Below the pieces are notes generated by a model, which searched no databases, was not told where the DNA came from, and saw only the letters and a program-made list of their open reading frames with translations. DNA of 64,000 nt, from positions 1 through 64,000 of the forward strand of contig JACKFB010000003.1 of assembly GCA_020632695.1 (NCBI GenBank), given 5' to 3'. This stretch comes from Deltaproteobacteria bacterium. GTDB lineage: Bacteria; Myxococcota_A; UBA9042; PHBI01; JACKFB01. Both the position numbers and the translations under genes were made by a program. Below are positions 9,192-17,958 of this stretch, piece after piece. Each line of letters begins with the position of its first letter. Positions within the stretch are counted from its first letter, which is position 1.

Positions 9192-10556
9192 CTACCAGTC
9201 GTACTTGATGGCGCCGCTGACGCCGAAGCCGTCGGTGGAGTTGCCCGCGCCGGTCAGGAAGTCCGGGCCGTTGACCCAGTAGAGCGGGTTGACGTCGATG
9301 TCGAGCGAGAGGGTCGACTCGGCCACCGGCAGGTTGAAGCCCAGGCCGGTCTTGATCTCGGTGACCACGTCCGAGCTGCGCTTCTCGGTGGTGGTGCCCC
9401 CCCGGGTCTCGGAGGCGCGGTTGAAGTCCACCGACTGCCAGGCGCCGAAGCGGAAGTCGAGCCACTTCAGGAGCTGGACGTCGACGCCGATGCTGTAGAA
9501 GGGCAGCGAGATGCGGCGGTCCAGGTCGCGGTCGACCACGTTGGCCCGGCTCTGCGCGGCGCCCGCAGAGCCCTCGAGGGTCTGCTGGGCGAAGCGCAGG
9601 CCGATGCCGGGCGCGACGAAGACGTTCTCGAAGGGCTGGAAGACGATGTCGCTGCCGACGGTCAGGTCGAAGGCCTTCCACGAGCCCGACTGGACGGTGC
9701 CCAGCGGCAGGTTCTTGTTGGAGACCTCCTGGCTGCCCGTGTGCAGGCGCACGAAGGGCACGATGTGCGACTGGTCGAAGAAGTCGAAGCTGCCGCGGGC
9801 CTCGAGGCGGAAGCCGAAGTGCCGGTCCACGGCGAAGTTCTCCACGAGCACGTCGGGCTGACCGCTGCGGTTGTTGATGCCGTCGCGCTCGTCGCCGAAG
9901 GCGCCGATCTCGAAGCCCACCGACATGTCCAGGTCGCCGCCGGAGAGGTCGAGCCCGAAGCCGAGCGCCAGGTCGATGAGCAGCGCGCCCTGGTCGACGC
10001 GCGCGCCGGTGGGCTGCTCCACGTCGCCGTCGTCGCCCAGGATGTTCACCATCAGGCCCAGGCGGGCGGTGGCTCCCAGGTTCAGCGCGTAGAGCAGGCC
10101 GATCTTGTAGTCGACGTTGGCGGCCGACTGCCCGGTCACCGGCGAGGTCACGCCGGTGGTGCCGCCGCCGGCGAGCTCCGCCTGGCTGGCCTGGGCCCCG
10201 GCGCCCACCGCCGAGCTGCCGGTGATGGCGTTGCCGGCGGCGTCGAAGCCGTCACCGGTGCCGCGCGTGCCGGCGTTGATGCGCCCGCCGTAGATGGCCA
10301 GGACCATGTCCTCGGTGAGGCTGTAGTGGAACCCGAAGACCGTGTTGCCGAAGCCCTCGTTGATGTTGTCGATGTAGGTGAGGTTGCCGTAGCGGACCAG
10401 CAGCGAGGGCAGGGTGAAGATGTTCACCTCGTCATCGATGGTGATCGCCTTGTGGTGGCCGCCCATCGCGTTGATACGCGACTGGGTGGCGTGACCCGGC
10501 GCGCTCGCGCCCACCAGCCCCAGGCACAGGAAGACCCCCAGGAGTCGCTGCTTCAT
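9192..10556 (-). CDS. Predicted outer-membrane beta-barrel protein
   Basis: A 454-residue protein with a classical signal peptide (MKQRLLGVFLCLGLVGASA, probable cleavage after GHA). The body is rich in alternating Gly/aromatic/hydrophobic strands and ends in Tyr-Asp-Trp, the aromatic C-terminus typical of BAM-assembled barrels. The start at 10556 is supported by GGAGGGG immediately upstream; the frame stays open about 170 bp further. I do not recognise a specific family. It could be a porin-like or transporter-type barrel. A strong hairpin follows, and it diverges from ftsE. Confidence 0.7.
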   Translation of the reverse strand: MKQRLLGVFLCLGLVGASAPGHATQSRINAMGGHHKAITIDDEVNIFTLPSLLVRYGNLTYIDNINEGFGNTVFGFHYSLTEDMVLAIYGGRINAGTRGTGDGFDAAGNAITGSSAVGAGAQASQAELAGGGTTGVTSPVTGQSAANVDYKIGLLYALNLGATARLGLMVNILGDDGDVEQPTGARVDQGALLIDLALGFGLDLSGGDLDMSVGFEIGAFGDERDGINNRSGQPDVLVENFAVDRHFGFRLEARGSFDFFDQSHIVPFVRLHTGSQEVSNKNLPLGTVQSGSWKAFDLTVGSDIVFQPFENVFVAPGIGLRFAQQTLEGSAGAAQSRANVVDRDLDRRISLPFYSIGVDVQLLKWLDFRFGAWQSVDFNRASETRGGTTTEKRSSDVVTEIKTGLGFNLPVAESTLSLDIDVNPLYWVNGPDFLTGAGNSTDGFGVSGAIKYDW

Positions 10557-10783
10557 GGTCCCCTCCGGTCTCGGGCAGGTGAGCCACGAGACGACGTTGC
10601 TGTCACACGCAGGCCCGGATCCCACGTCTGAAACGTGTTTCGGGCAAGTTTGCTCGGTTCTGACGGCGAATGCGCGCGAGGTAGCATGCACCCCGGGGGG
10701 TGTCAAGGCGGCCCCGGACCCCAGCAAACGCAGGCGTCGAGCGAATTTCGACGATGCCTGGGGGGCATGCTAGCTTCGGCGTC

Positions 10784-11536
10784 GTGATCCAGCTCTACCA
10801 CGTCACCAAGCGATACTCCAATGGTATCGAGGCGTTACGCGACGTCACCCTGCGAATCCACGAGGGGGAGTTCGTGTTCCTCTCGGGACCCTCGGGGGCG
10901 GGCAAGACCACGCTGACCAAGCTGCTGATGGTGATGGAGCAGGCCAGCGAGGGGCAGGTGCTGGTCGCCGGCCGCAACCTGGCGGTGCTCAAGCGCAGCT
11001 CCATCCCCTACCTGCGGCGCAACATCGGCGTGGTGTGGCAGGACTTCAAGCTGCTGCCCCAGCGCAACGTCTTCGACAACGTCGCCATCGCGCTGGAGAT
11101 CCTGGCGCTGCCGCGCAAGCAGATCGCCCGCCGGGTCGACCAGGTGCTCGAGATGGTCGGGCTCGAGCGCTACGCGCGCTCCATGCCGCACTGGCTGTCG
11201 GGCGGCGAGCAGCAGCGCGTCGCCATCGCCCGCGCGCTCGTCAACGACCCCGCCATCCTGCTGGCCGACGAGCCCACCGGCAATCTGGACCCCGATCTCT
11301 CCGTCGACATCATGCGCATGCTCATCGACGTGCAGCAGCGGGGCACCACCGTCATGGTGGCCACCCACGACCGCAGCCTGATGGACCGCTTCGGCAAGCG
11401 CGTGGTCCTGCTCAACAAGGGCTTCCTCATCGAGGACGGCGCCCCGGTGGACGTGCTGCCCGGCTCGCCCGGCCAGCTCCCCGACCTCGAAGGCGTCGAG
11501 CCGACCGGCCCCGCCCTCGAAGGGGGCCCGCCGTGA
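10784..11536 (+). CDS. ftsE: Cell-division ABC transporter ATP-binding protein FtsE
   Basis: FtsE is the cytoplasmic ATPase of the FtsEX complex, which couples divisome assembly to activation of periplasmic peptidoglycan hydrolases. Visible motifs are Walker A (GPSGAGKTT), the ABC signature (LSGGEQQR) and Walker B with the D-loop (ILLADEPTGNLD). I place the start at GTG 10784 because the protein then begins VIQLYHVTKRY, matching the family N-terminus. The frame is open further upstream, with an ATG at 10754 as an alternative. The 250 residues exceed the usual 220-230 by a Pro/Gly-rich C-terminal tail. Its stop overlaps the ftsX start (GTGA). Confidence 0.93.
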   Translation: MIQLYHVTKRYSNGIEALRDVTLRIHEGEFVFLSGPSGAGKTTLTKLLMVMEQASEGQVLVAGRNLAVLKRSSIPYLRRNIGVVWQDFKLLPQRNVFDNVAIALEILALPRKQIARRVDQVLEMVGLERYARSMPHWLSGGEQQRVAIARALVNDPAILLADEPTGNLDPDLSVDIMRMLIDVQQRGTTVMVATHDRSLMDRFGKRVVLLNKGFLIEDGAPVDVLPGSPGQLPDLEGVEPTGPALEGGPP

Positions 11537-12435
11537 GCCGCGAGTTCCTGCTCTGGCACTTCTTCCGCGAGGCCTGGAAGAACATCCGCGCGGCCCCGGC
11601 GCTGACCGTGGTGGCCATCCTCACCATCGCCGTCAGCCTCATCCTGGTCGGCTTCTTCGCCTTCCTGATGTTCAACGCCAACCGCGTCCTCGACGGCATC
11701 GCCGAGGACCTGCGCGTGACCGTGTACCTGTCGCCCGACGCCACCGCCGAGCAGATCGACGCCCTGCAGCTCGAGATCGCTGAGCGCGACGAGGTCGCCC
11801 AGGTGACCTACCTCACCGCCGAGGAGGACCTGGCGCGCAACGTGGCGCTGCTCTCCCCCGAGCTGCTCGAGGGCCTCGACGCCGGCGCCATCCCGGGCCA
11901 GCCGGCCATCGACGTGCTCCTGCGCCCCCGCCAGCGCACCAAGGAGGACTTCGCCCGCATCAGCGCCTGGCTCGAGGAGCTGTCCGGGACCCAGCAGGTT
12001 CAGGAGCTCTACTTCGGCGCCGACAAGATCCGCATCCTCTTCGCCATCATCGATCTCATCCGCCTGACCGGCCTCATCATCTGCGCCATCGTGCTGGCGG
12101 CCGCGGTCTTCTTCACCTTCTCGACCATCAAGCTGGCCGTCTACGCCCGCCGCGAGGAGATCGAGGTGCTGCGCCTGGTCGGCGCCACCGATCGCTTCAT
12201 CAAGGCGCCCTTCTTCATCGAGGGCGCGCTGGCCGGGCTCTCGGGCGCCGCCGTAGCGCTGGTGCTGGTGGCGACCATCCACACGCGGCTGCTGGCCTTC
12301 GTCGAGGAGGAGCACTTCCTCAACCTCTCCCTCGACCTGATGCCGGCGGGGATGGTCATGTGGCTCTTCATCGGGGGCGTGGGCCTCGGCGTGGCCGGAT
12401 CGTGGCTCAGCGTCGGCCGCTACCTGCGCACATGA
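11533..12435 (+). CDS. ftsX: Cell-division permease-like protein FtsX
   Basis: A 300-residue inner-membrane protein forming the transmembrane half of FtsEX. There is one N-terminal membrane helix after a short cytoplasmic leader (AALTVVAILTIAVSL region). A periplasmic domain of about 130 residues follows, which in this family recruits an EnvC- or PcsB-type coiled-coil activator. Three further helices form the FtsX permease domain, with the conserved 'REEIEVLRLVGAT' loop. GTG start at 11533 overlaps the ftsE stop by 4 bp. The next gene encodes an EnvC-like coiled-coil LytM protein, which supports a conserved division role. Confidence 0.93.
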   Translation: MSREFLLWHFFREAWKNIRAAPALTVVAILTIAVSLILVGFFAFLMFNANRVLDGIAEDLRVTVYLSPDATAEQIDALQLEIAERDEVAQVTYLTAEEDLARNVALLSPELLEGLDAGAIPGQPAIDVLLRPRQRTKEDFARISAWLEELSGTQQVQELYFGADKIRILFAIIDLIRLTGLIICAIVLAAAVFFTFSTIKLAVYARREEIEVLRLVGATDRFIKAPFFIEGALAGLSGAAVALVLVATIHTRLLAFVEEEHFLNLSLDLMPAGMVMWLFIGGVGLGVAGSWLSVGRYLRT

Positions 12436-13658
12436 GCGCGCCCCGCCCGGCCCTGGTCTGCGCGGCGCTGGCGGGCGCCCTGCTGCTGGTGCCCCGGGGT
12501 GCGTACCCGGACGCGGCGAAGCCCGACGCCGAGGCCCCGGCGCCCGAGGCCAGCGGGAAGCCCGACGCCGCGGCCGCGGTCGATCCCAGCACGCTGCTGG
12601 TGCCGAAGATGGAGCCGCCCGAGCCGCGCCAGCCCACCACCGACGTCAACAAGCTGCTGCGCGCCGAGCTCTCCATGCTCGAGGCCCTCGACGACCTCGA
12701 GACCAACATCATCCGGCGCTCCTCGGAGCTGACGCGCCTGCGCGAGCAGGAGAAGGTCGTCGAGCGCGACCTCGGCACCATGGCCGAGCGCTTCACCCAC
12801 CTCACCGAGCGCATCGACCGCGCCCGCGCGCTGACCCACCGCCGCCTGCGCGCCATGATCCAGCTCAAGCGCACCGAGCCCTACCAGGTGCTCTTCGCCT
12901 CGGGCGACTACGCGACCTTCATGCGGCGGGTGCGCGCGGTGCAGACGCTGCTGGCGTCGGACAAGGCGCGCGTCGACGCCTACCGCACCCAGCTCGCCGA
13001 CTGGCGCCGGGCCCGCGACGACCTGGAGCGCCGGCGCCAGAACCTGGTCCGCACCCGCGAGGCCATCGAGATCATGCTGCAGCAGCTCGAGTGGGACCGC
13101 GAGGAGAAGCAGGCGCTGCTGGACTCGGTGCGCGAGCGTTCGCCCTTCCAGAAGAAGCTCAGCGACGAGATGAACTCGGTGGACGAGGAGCTGCAGGCCA
13201 AGGTCGCCGCGATGGCCGATCGCGAGCGCCCGCGCCTGTGGATGCAGGAGACCAAGGGCAACCTCTCGATGCCCATCCGCAACGGTCGCATCGTGGGCGG
13301 CTTCGGCGTGCGGGTGCACCCGAAGTTCGGCACCCGCACCGTGCACCGCGGCATCGACGTGGTGCCCGACAAGTGGGACGGCAAGAGCCCCGTCGAGGTC
13401 CGGGCGATCTACTGGGGCTACGTGGCCTACGTGGGGCGCCTGCGCGGCCTGGGCACCACCGTCATCCTCGACCACACCCGCGGCTACATGACCCTCTACG
13501 CGCATCTGGAGTCGGCGTCGGTCGAGGTGGGCCAGAAGGTGAAGACCGGCGAGACCATCGGCCTGATGGGCGACTCGGGGTCGCTGACCGGCAAGCACCT
13601 CTACATGGAGCTGCGCTACGAAGGGAAGGCCGAGGACCCGCGGCCGTGGATCCAGTGA
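12432..13658 (+). CDS. EnvC-like coiled-coil LytM (M23) protein with an altered zinc site
   Basis: A 408-residue exported protein: hydrophobic leader, Ala/Pro/Asp-rich linker, long coiled coil at about 70-260, and a C-terminal LytM/M23 domain at about 275-405. In active M23 enzymes zinc is bound by the HxxxD pair and by the last His of HxH. Here HxxxD is present (His305, Asp309), as are His358 (YAHL) and His389, but the last position of HxH is Tyr391 (KHLYMEL). This suggests a weakened or non-enzymatic domain, like EnvC, which activates amidases rather than cutting peptidoglycan. The ATG overlaps the ftsX stop by 4 bp, fitting an FtsEX partner. Confidence 0.85.
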   Translation: MSAPRPALVCAALAGALLLVPRGAYPDAAKPDAEAPAPEASGKPDAAAAVDPSTLLVPKMEPPEPRQPTTDVNKLLRAELSMLEALDDLETNIIRRSSELTRLREQEKVVERDLGTMAERFTHLTERIDRARALTHRRLRAMIQLKRTEPYQVLFASGDYATFMRRVRAVQTLLASDKARVDAYRTQLADWRRARDDLERRRQNLVRTREAIEIMLQQLEWDREEKQALLDSVRERSPFQKKLSDEMNSVDEELQAKVAAMADRERPRLWMQETKGNLSMPIRNGRIVGGFGVRVHPKFGTRTVHRGIDVVPDKWDGKSPVEVRAIYWGYVAYVGRLRGLGTTVILDHTRGYMTLYAHLESASVEVGQKVKTGETIGLMGDSGSLTGKHLYMELRYEGKAEDPRPWIQ

Positions 13659-14839
13659 GCACCGCAGGCGACGCGCGCCCCGACGGCCGCGCCCGCCGGC
13701 GGGCGCAGGGCCGGAGGATGGCCGGGCTCGGGGGCGGGCTCGGCGTCCTGCTGCTGACCGCCGTGTGCGGCGGGGTGACGCCGACGCTGACCGAGCGCCA
13801 GCAGGAGGCGGTGTGCTCCATCGGCGACCGGTACGGGCGCCTGGACATGATGCCGTCGGGCTTCGAGGGCATGGCGGTGCGGGTGGTCACCGAGGCGCCG
13901 GACGCCGCGCGCGAAGGGCTGCGCGGGACGCTGACCGTCGGCGGCGAGCCGGCGCTGAGCATCGCCCGGATCGAGGAGCCCCGGCCCAAGCTGGCCATCG
14001 TCATCGACGACCTGGGCCTGCACCCCGGGCAGCTCCTCGGGCTGTGGAGCCTGGGGCAGCCCCTGACCTGGGCCCTGATCCCCGAGGCGCCCTACACGCC
14101 GGGGTACGCCGAGTGGCTGCAGGGCCACGGGGCCTCGATGCTCATCCACCTGCCCATGGAGCCGCTGGCGCCGGAGATGATGGGCATCTCGGGGTACCTC
14201 CGCGAGGACCAGGGGCTGGCCGAGCGACGCGCCATCATCGAGGACGCCCTCGAGGCCGTGCCGGGCGCCATCGGCTTCAACAACCACATGGGCAGCCTGC
14301 TCACCACCGATCGCGACGTGATGCGCGAGGTCATCGAGGCCATGCCGCCCGACTTCCTCGTGCTGGACAGCCGCACCACCGCGACCAGCCAGCTCGCGCG
14401 GGCCGCCCGGGAGGCGCACCGCCCCGTCGCCGAGCGCGCGGTCTTCCTCGACAACGAGCGGGCGCCCGAGCGCATCGTCGCGCAGCTCGAGGAGGCGCTC
14501 GCCATCGCGTCGGAGCGGGGCAGCGCGGTGGCCATCGGCCACCCCTACCCGGAGACGGTGGAGGCCATCCGCGCCTTCGTGTCGCGGCACGGCCATGACG
14601 TGCACCTGGTGCCCATCGAGCGTGTCACCGAGCCGCCGCTGCTGCCGCCCTGGTTGCGGAGCTGCCCGGCTGGCGCGGCTGCTCCGGACACGCAGCCGCC
14701 CGCAGCGGCCGATCAGCCCGCCGAGCCCGCAGCGCCGGGCCCGGGCCAGCCTCCGTCGGCCGAGCCTCCCGCGGCCGAGCCTCCCGCGGCCGAGCCGGCT
14801 CCGCAGAGCCCGCCGCCGGCGCAGGCGCCGCCTCCCTGA
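13655..14839 (+). CDS. Divergent polysaccharide deacetylase (YibQ/DUF610 family)
   Basis: A 394-residue protein with a cytoplasmic basic leader and one N-terminal membrane or signal segment. The deacetylase-fold domain at about 105-325 contains 'IVIDDLGL', 'SMLIHLPMEP' and 'GFNNHMGS', typical of the divergent polysaccharide deacetylase family (PF04748). A Pro/Ala/Glu-rich tail of about 60 residues follows. In many Gram-negatives this gene lies next to envC, as here; a role in envelope polysaccharide remodelling is presumed. GTG 13655 overlaps the preceding stop by 4 bp, making it the last gene of the ftsEX operon. It ends 18 bp from the convergent jag gene. Confidence 0.85.
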   Translation: MSTAGDARPDGRARRRAQGRRMAGLGGGLGVLLLTAVCGGVTPTLTERQQEAVCSIGDRYGRLDMMPSGFEGMAVRVVTEAPDAAREGLRGTLTVGGEPALSIARIEEPRPKLAIVIDDLGLHPGQLLGLWSLGQPLTWALIPEAPYTPGYAEWLQGHGASMLIHLPMEPLAPEMMGISGYLREDQGLAERRAIIEDALEAVPGAIGFNNHMGSLLTTDRDVMREVIEAMPPDFLVLDSRTTATSQLARAAREAHRPVAERAVFLDNERAPERIVAQLEEALAIASERGSAVAIGHPYPETVEAIRAFVSRHGHDVHLVPIERVTEPPLLPPWLRSCPAGAAAPDTQPPAAADQPAEPAAPGPGQPPSAEPPAAEPPAAEPAPQSPPPAQAPPP

Positions 14840-14857
14840 GCCGCCGCGAGGCGAGCG

Positions 14858-15805
14858 CTACTCGTTGGGCACGATGCAGACGCGGCGGAACACGCCCTCG
14901 CCCTCGGAGCGCGTCGTCACGCCCTCGTGCTCGCGCAGGGCCATGTGGATCAGCCGCCGCGAGCGCGGGTCCAGCGGGCCCATCTTGAAGGTCTTGCCCT
15001 CGGCCACGGCGCGATCGGCCAGCTCCAGCGCCGACCGACCCAGATCCTCATCGACCTGACGCTTGGCGCCCTCGGAGTCGATGACGACCTTCTTCCGGTC
15101 CTCGGCGTCGAAGTTCACGATCTTGTCGACCAGGTGCTGCAGCGCGTCGAGCAGCTCCATCTCCTTGGCGACCAGGCACTCGTGGTACACGCCGCTGTGC
15201 AGGTCGAAGCGGATGGTGGCCTCGTCCTCGGTCACGTCGACGTTCATGCCGAAGCCCATCCCGGTCAGCACATCGCGCAGCACCTCGTGCGCGTCCTCGC
15301 CCACCTCGGAGAGCTGGACGCCCTCGGCGACGCGCATCACGACCTCGGTCGGGCCGTCGGTGGGCACCGGCACCGCCACCTCGTCCTCGCGCGGTCCACG
15401 GCGCGGGCCGCGATCGCCGCCGCCCCGGTTGTCCCTACGGCCGCCACGGCCGCCACGATCCCCGCGGCCGCCCCGGTCGCCGCCGCGATCGCCCCGACCC
15501 CCGCGGTCGCCACCGCGGTCGCCACCGCGGCCGCCCCGGTCGCCGCGATCCTCACGCTCGGGCCGCTCGGGCCGCTCGGCCGGCGCCTCCGAGGCGCCCT
15601 GCGTCGATGCGGGCGCGGCGTCACCGCTCAGCTTCTCGACCAGCGGACCCGCGCCGTCGCCGGTGCCCACCTTGATCAGCGCGAACCCGCCGCCCTGGCC
15701 TGCCATGACGGTGTACTGGAGCGAGTCCGCCGACACACCGAGGGCCTCGGCGGCCTTCTGCACCGCGGCCTCCACATTACGACCAGTAAACGTCTTGCTG
15801 CTCAT
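14858..15805 (-). CDS. jag: RNA-binding protein Jag/KhpB with RGG-box linker
   Basis: A 315-residue protein with a Jag-N domain (about 1-50), a KH domain (about 155-235) and an R3H domain (about 240-310, ending IVPNE). Jag/KhpB proteins bind RNA and sit beside yidC in many genomes. Between Jag-N and KH is an unusual linker at about 84-140, composed almost entirely of Arg, Gly and Asp in RGG/RGD-like steps, which should be disordered and RNA-binding. The ATG at 15805 overlaps the yidC stop, so translation is probably coupled. It is the last gene of the rpmH-rnpA-yidD-yidC-jag run. Confidence 0.9.
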   Translation of the reverse strand: MSSKTFTGRNVEAAVQKAAEALGVSADSLQYTVMAGQGGGFALIKVGTGDGAGPLVEKLSGDAAPASTQGASEAPAERPERPEREDRGDRGGRGGDRGGDRGGRGDRGGDRGGRGDRGGRGGRRDNRGGGDRGPRRGPREDEVAVPVPTDGPTEVVMRVAEGVQLSEVGEDAHEVLRDVLTGMGFGMNVDVTEDEATIRFDLHSGVYHECLVAKEMELLDALQHLVDKIVNFDAEDRKKVVIDSEGAKRQVDEDLGRSALELADRAVAEGKTFKMGPLDPRSRRLIHMALREHEGVTTRSEGEGVFRRVCIVPNE

Positions 15806-17958
15806 GCCATTCGCCGCCGGATGATGAGGTTCTGGATCAAGGTGAGGACCGTGTTCACGAGGATGTAGAGCACCAGACCCGAGGGCAAGGCGATCATGAA
15901 CACGGAGAACATCGCAGGCATCCCGTATTTGAGGAAGGCCTGCTGACCGGCGCCGCCGGTCGTGGGAGTGGGGGTCAGGTAGCTCTGGGCCAGCATCAGC
16001 ACGCCGAGGATGACCGGGAGCACGTAGAACGGGTCCGGTGACGAGAGGTCGTGGATCCAGAGCCCCAGCGGGGCGTGATAGAGATCGACGCTGGAGAGGA
16101 TCACCCGGTAGAGGGCGAACCAGATCGGCATCTGGAGCAGCATCGGCAGGCAGCCGGACAGCGGGTTGACCTTCTCGCGCTTGAAGAGCGCCATCTGGGC
16201 CTTGCCGGCGCCCTCGCGGTCGTCCTTGAACTCCTTCTGGATCCGCTCCATCTCCGGGCGGAGCTTCGCCATCTTCTGCTGGCTGCGGAAGGTGCCGTTG
16301 GTCAGCGGGAGCAGGGAGAGCTTCAGCAGGAAGGTGAGCAGGAGGATGGCCAGGGCCCAGTCGCCGGTGAAGCCGTGGAACCAGCGCAGCAGGAAGAGCA
16401 GGGGCTCGGCGATGACCGAGAGCCAGCCGAAGGCCAGGCTGCTGGCCAGCTCGTGCCCGGTGGACTTGAGCAGGGCCTCGTCCTTGGGGCCGACGTAGAG
16501 GGTGAAGGGCAGCGTGCGCTGGCGCCGGGCGCGCAGGGCGCCCCAAGCGTCGTCGACGCGCTGGCGGGCCTCGCCGCTCAGGTCCTCACGCTGGCTCTGC
16601 CAGCTCGCGTGGATGGTCTCCTCGGGCGTGGAGAGATCGTGTCCCAGCACCTTGGCCGCCTCGGCGCAGGTGAGGCCGCTGCTGTCGTCGTGCAGCCACG
16701 CCGGGCGGCAGGCGCCCGTGGCCGGGGGCAGGTCGGCGCCCGAGGGGTCGGCCCACATGGTCGCGCTGATGACGCCGGTGTGGGCCGGCGCGGCGCCGTC
16801 GGTGTAGAGCTCGCACTGCGCGCTCTTGAGGCCGCTCTCGGCCGCCGCCAGCACGAAGTAGCGGGTGTCGACGCCCACCCACTCCGTCGGGGTGGCGTAG
16901 GCGAGCGGCTCCTTGGCCAGCTTGGGGAACTCGTGGCGCTCGAGGCTGTCGCCGGTGTGGCAGCTCGCGGCGTAGAGGCTCTGCGGGAACTTGAACATGC
17001 CTCCCGCGGTCAGCTCGGGGTGCTGCCAGCCCGACACCCGCAGCCCGGGCAGGGCCCGCACGGTCTTGTCGCCGAAGTTGTGGATCGTGATGGTGAGCTG
17101 GATCTCGTAGGGGTGCTGGCCCGCCTCGAAGCGCTTCTCGACGTAGACCGGCGAGTGATCGGTGGCCGGGTCGGGGAAGACGTAGACCAGGGGGAAGCCG
17201 GGCTCGGGGCTGACCCGGGCGAAGACGGGGCCGGCGTCCCACAGCTCCTCGAAGGTGCCCGAGCGGCGGATCTCGTAGTCGAAGGCCTGCCCGGCGGGCA
17301 GCGGCGGGTTGGTGCTCAGGGCGCCGGCGGCGCTCACCCGCGAGACCAGGTAGCTGGCGTCGCTCCCGCTGACGACGACGGCGTCGCCCTCGGCCACCGG
17401 GCGGTCGATGGCCAGCGGCGTGGCGTCGTCCGGCGCCGCCAGCTCGCCCTCGGAGGTGGCCCGGCCGTGACCGCGGCGGATGACCAGCGTGACGTCGCCG
17501 GGCACCTCGAGCTGTCGGAAGACGAGCTGGTACGGGAGGTAGCGCGGCGACCAGGTCGTCACCAGGTCGATGGGCCCGGCCGAGAGCTTGTCGTCGGGGA
17601 CGCCGGCCATCTCGGGCAGCGCGTCCCGGGTGAAGCGCGGGTCCTCGAGCTCGGCGTGCACCAGGGTGCCGCCTTGCTCGGTGAAGGTGTAGACGATCTG
17701 CGGCTCGGTGGAGGGGACCGGGATGCGCACCCGATGATCGAGCCGCGGCACGCCGCCGCGCCCGGTGATGGGGACGGTGATCGCCTCGCCGGGCACCGGC
17801 TCGCTCGAGGTCAGGCGGGCGCGCGGGCGGGGCGCCGGGCTGCCCTCGGCCTCCTGGGCCATCGCCGGTGCGCTGGCGGCGCCGAGCAGCAACGCCAGCA
17901 GCAGTCGCCGCATCCAGAGCCCGGTGGGGCGCGATCGTCGCGACGCAGCCGCGCTCAC
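15802..17958 (-). CDS. yidC: Membrane protein insertase YidC
   Basis: YidC inserts and folds inner-membrane proteins, alone or with SecYEG. The protein has an N-terminal hydrophobic segment (LLLALLLGAASA), a large periplasmic P1-type region to about residue 480, and the conserved five-helix insertase core to the end. The core contains 'GDWALAILLLTFLLK', the cytoplasmic hairpin 'QQKMAKLRPEMERIQKEFK' and 'NPLSGCLPMLLQMPIW'. At 718 residues it is longer than the usual 540-600, mostly through the periplasmic part. I chose GTG 17958 because it overlaps the yidD stop by 4 bp; ATG 17913 is an alternative start. Stop and jag start overlap. Confidence 0.92.
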   Translation of the reverse strand: MSAAASRRSRPTGLWMRRLLLALLLGAASAPAMAQEAEGSPAPRPRARLTSSEPVPGEAITVPITGRGGVPRLDHRVRIPVPSTEPQIVYTFTEQGGTLVHAELEDPRFTRDALPEMAGVPDDKLSAGPIDLVTTWSPRYLPYQLVFRQLEVPGDVTLVIRRGHGRATSEGELAAPDDATPLAIDRPVAEGDAVVVSGSDASYLVSRVSAAGALSTNPPLPAGQAFDYEIRRSGTFEELWDAGPVFARVSPEPGFPLVYVFPDPATDHSPVYVEKRFEAGQHPYEIQLTITIHNFGDKTVRALPGLRVSGWQHPELTAGGMFKFPQSLYAASCHTGDSLERHEFPKLAKEPLAYATPTEWVGVDTRYFVLAAAESGLKSAQCELYTDGAAPAHTGVISATMWADPSGADLPPATGACRPAWLHDDSSGLTCAEAAKVLGHDLSTPEETIHASWQSQREDLSGEARQRVDDAWGALRARRQRTLPFTLYVGPKDEALLKSTGHELASSLAFGWLSVIAEPLLFLLRWFHGFTGDWALAILLLTFLLKLSLLPLTNGTFRSQQKMAKLRPEMERIQKEFKDDREGAGKAQMALFKREKVNPLSGCLPMLLQMPIWFALYRVILSSVDLYHAPLGLWIHDLSSPDPFYVLPVILGVLMLAQSYLTPTPTTGGAGQQAFLKYGMPAMFSVFMIALPSGLVLYILVNTVLTLIQNLIIRRRMA

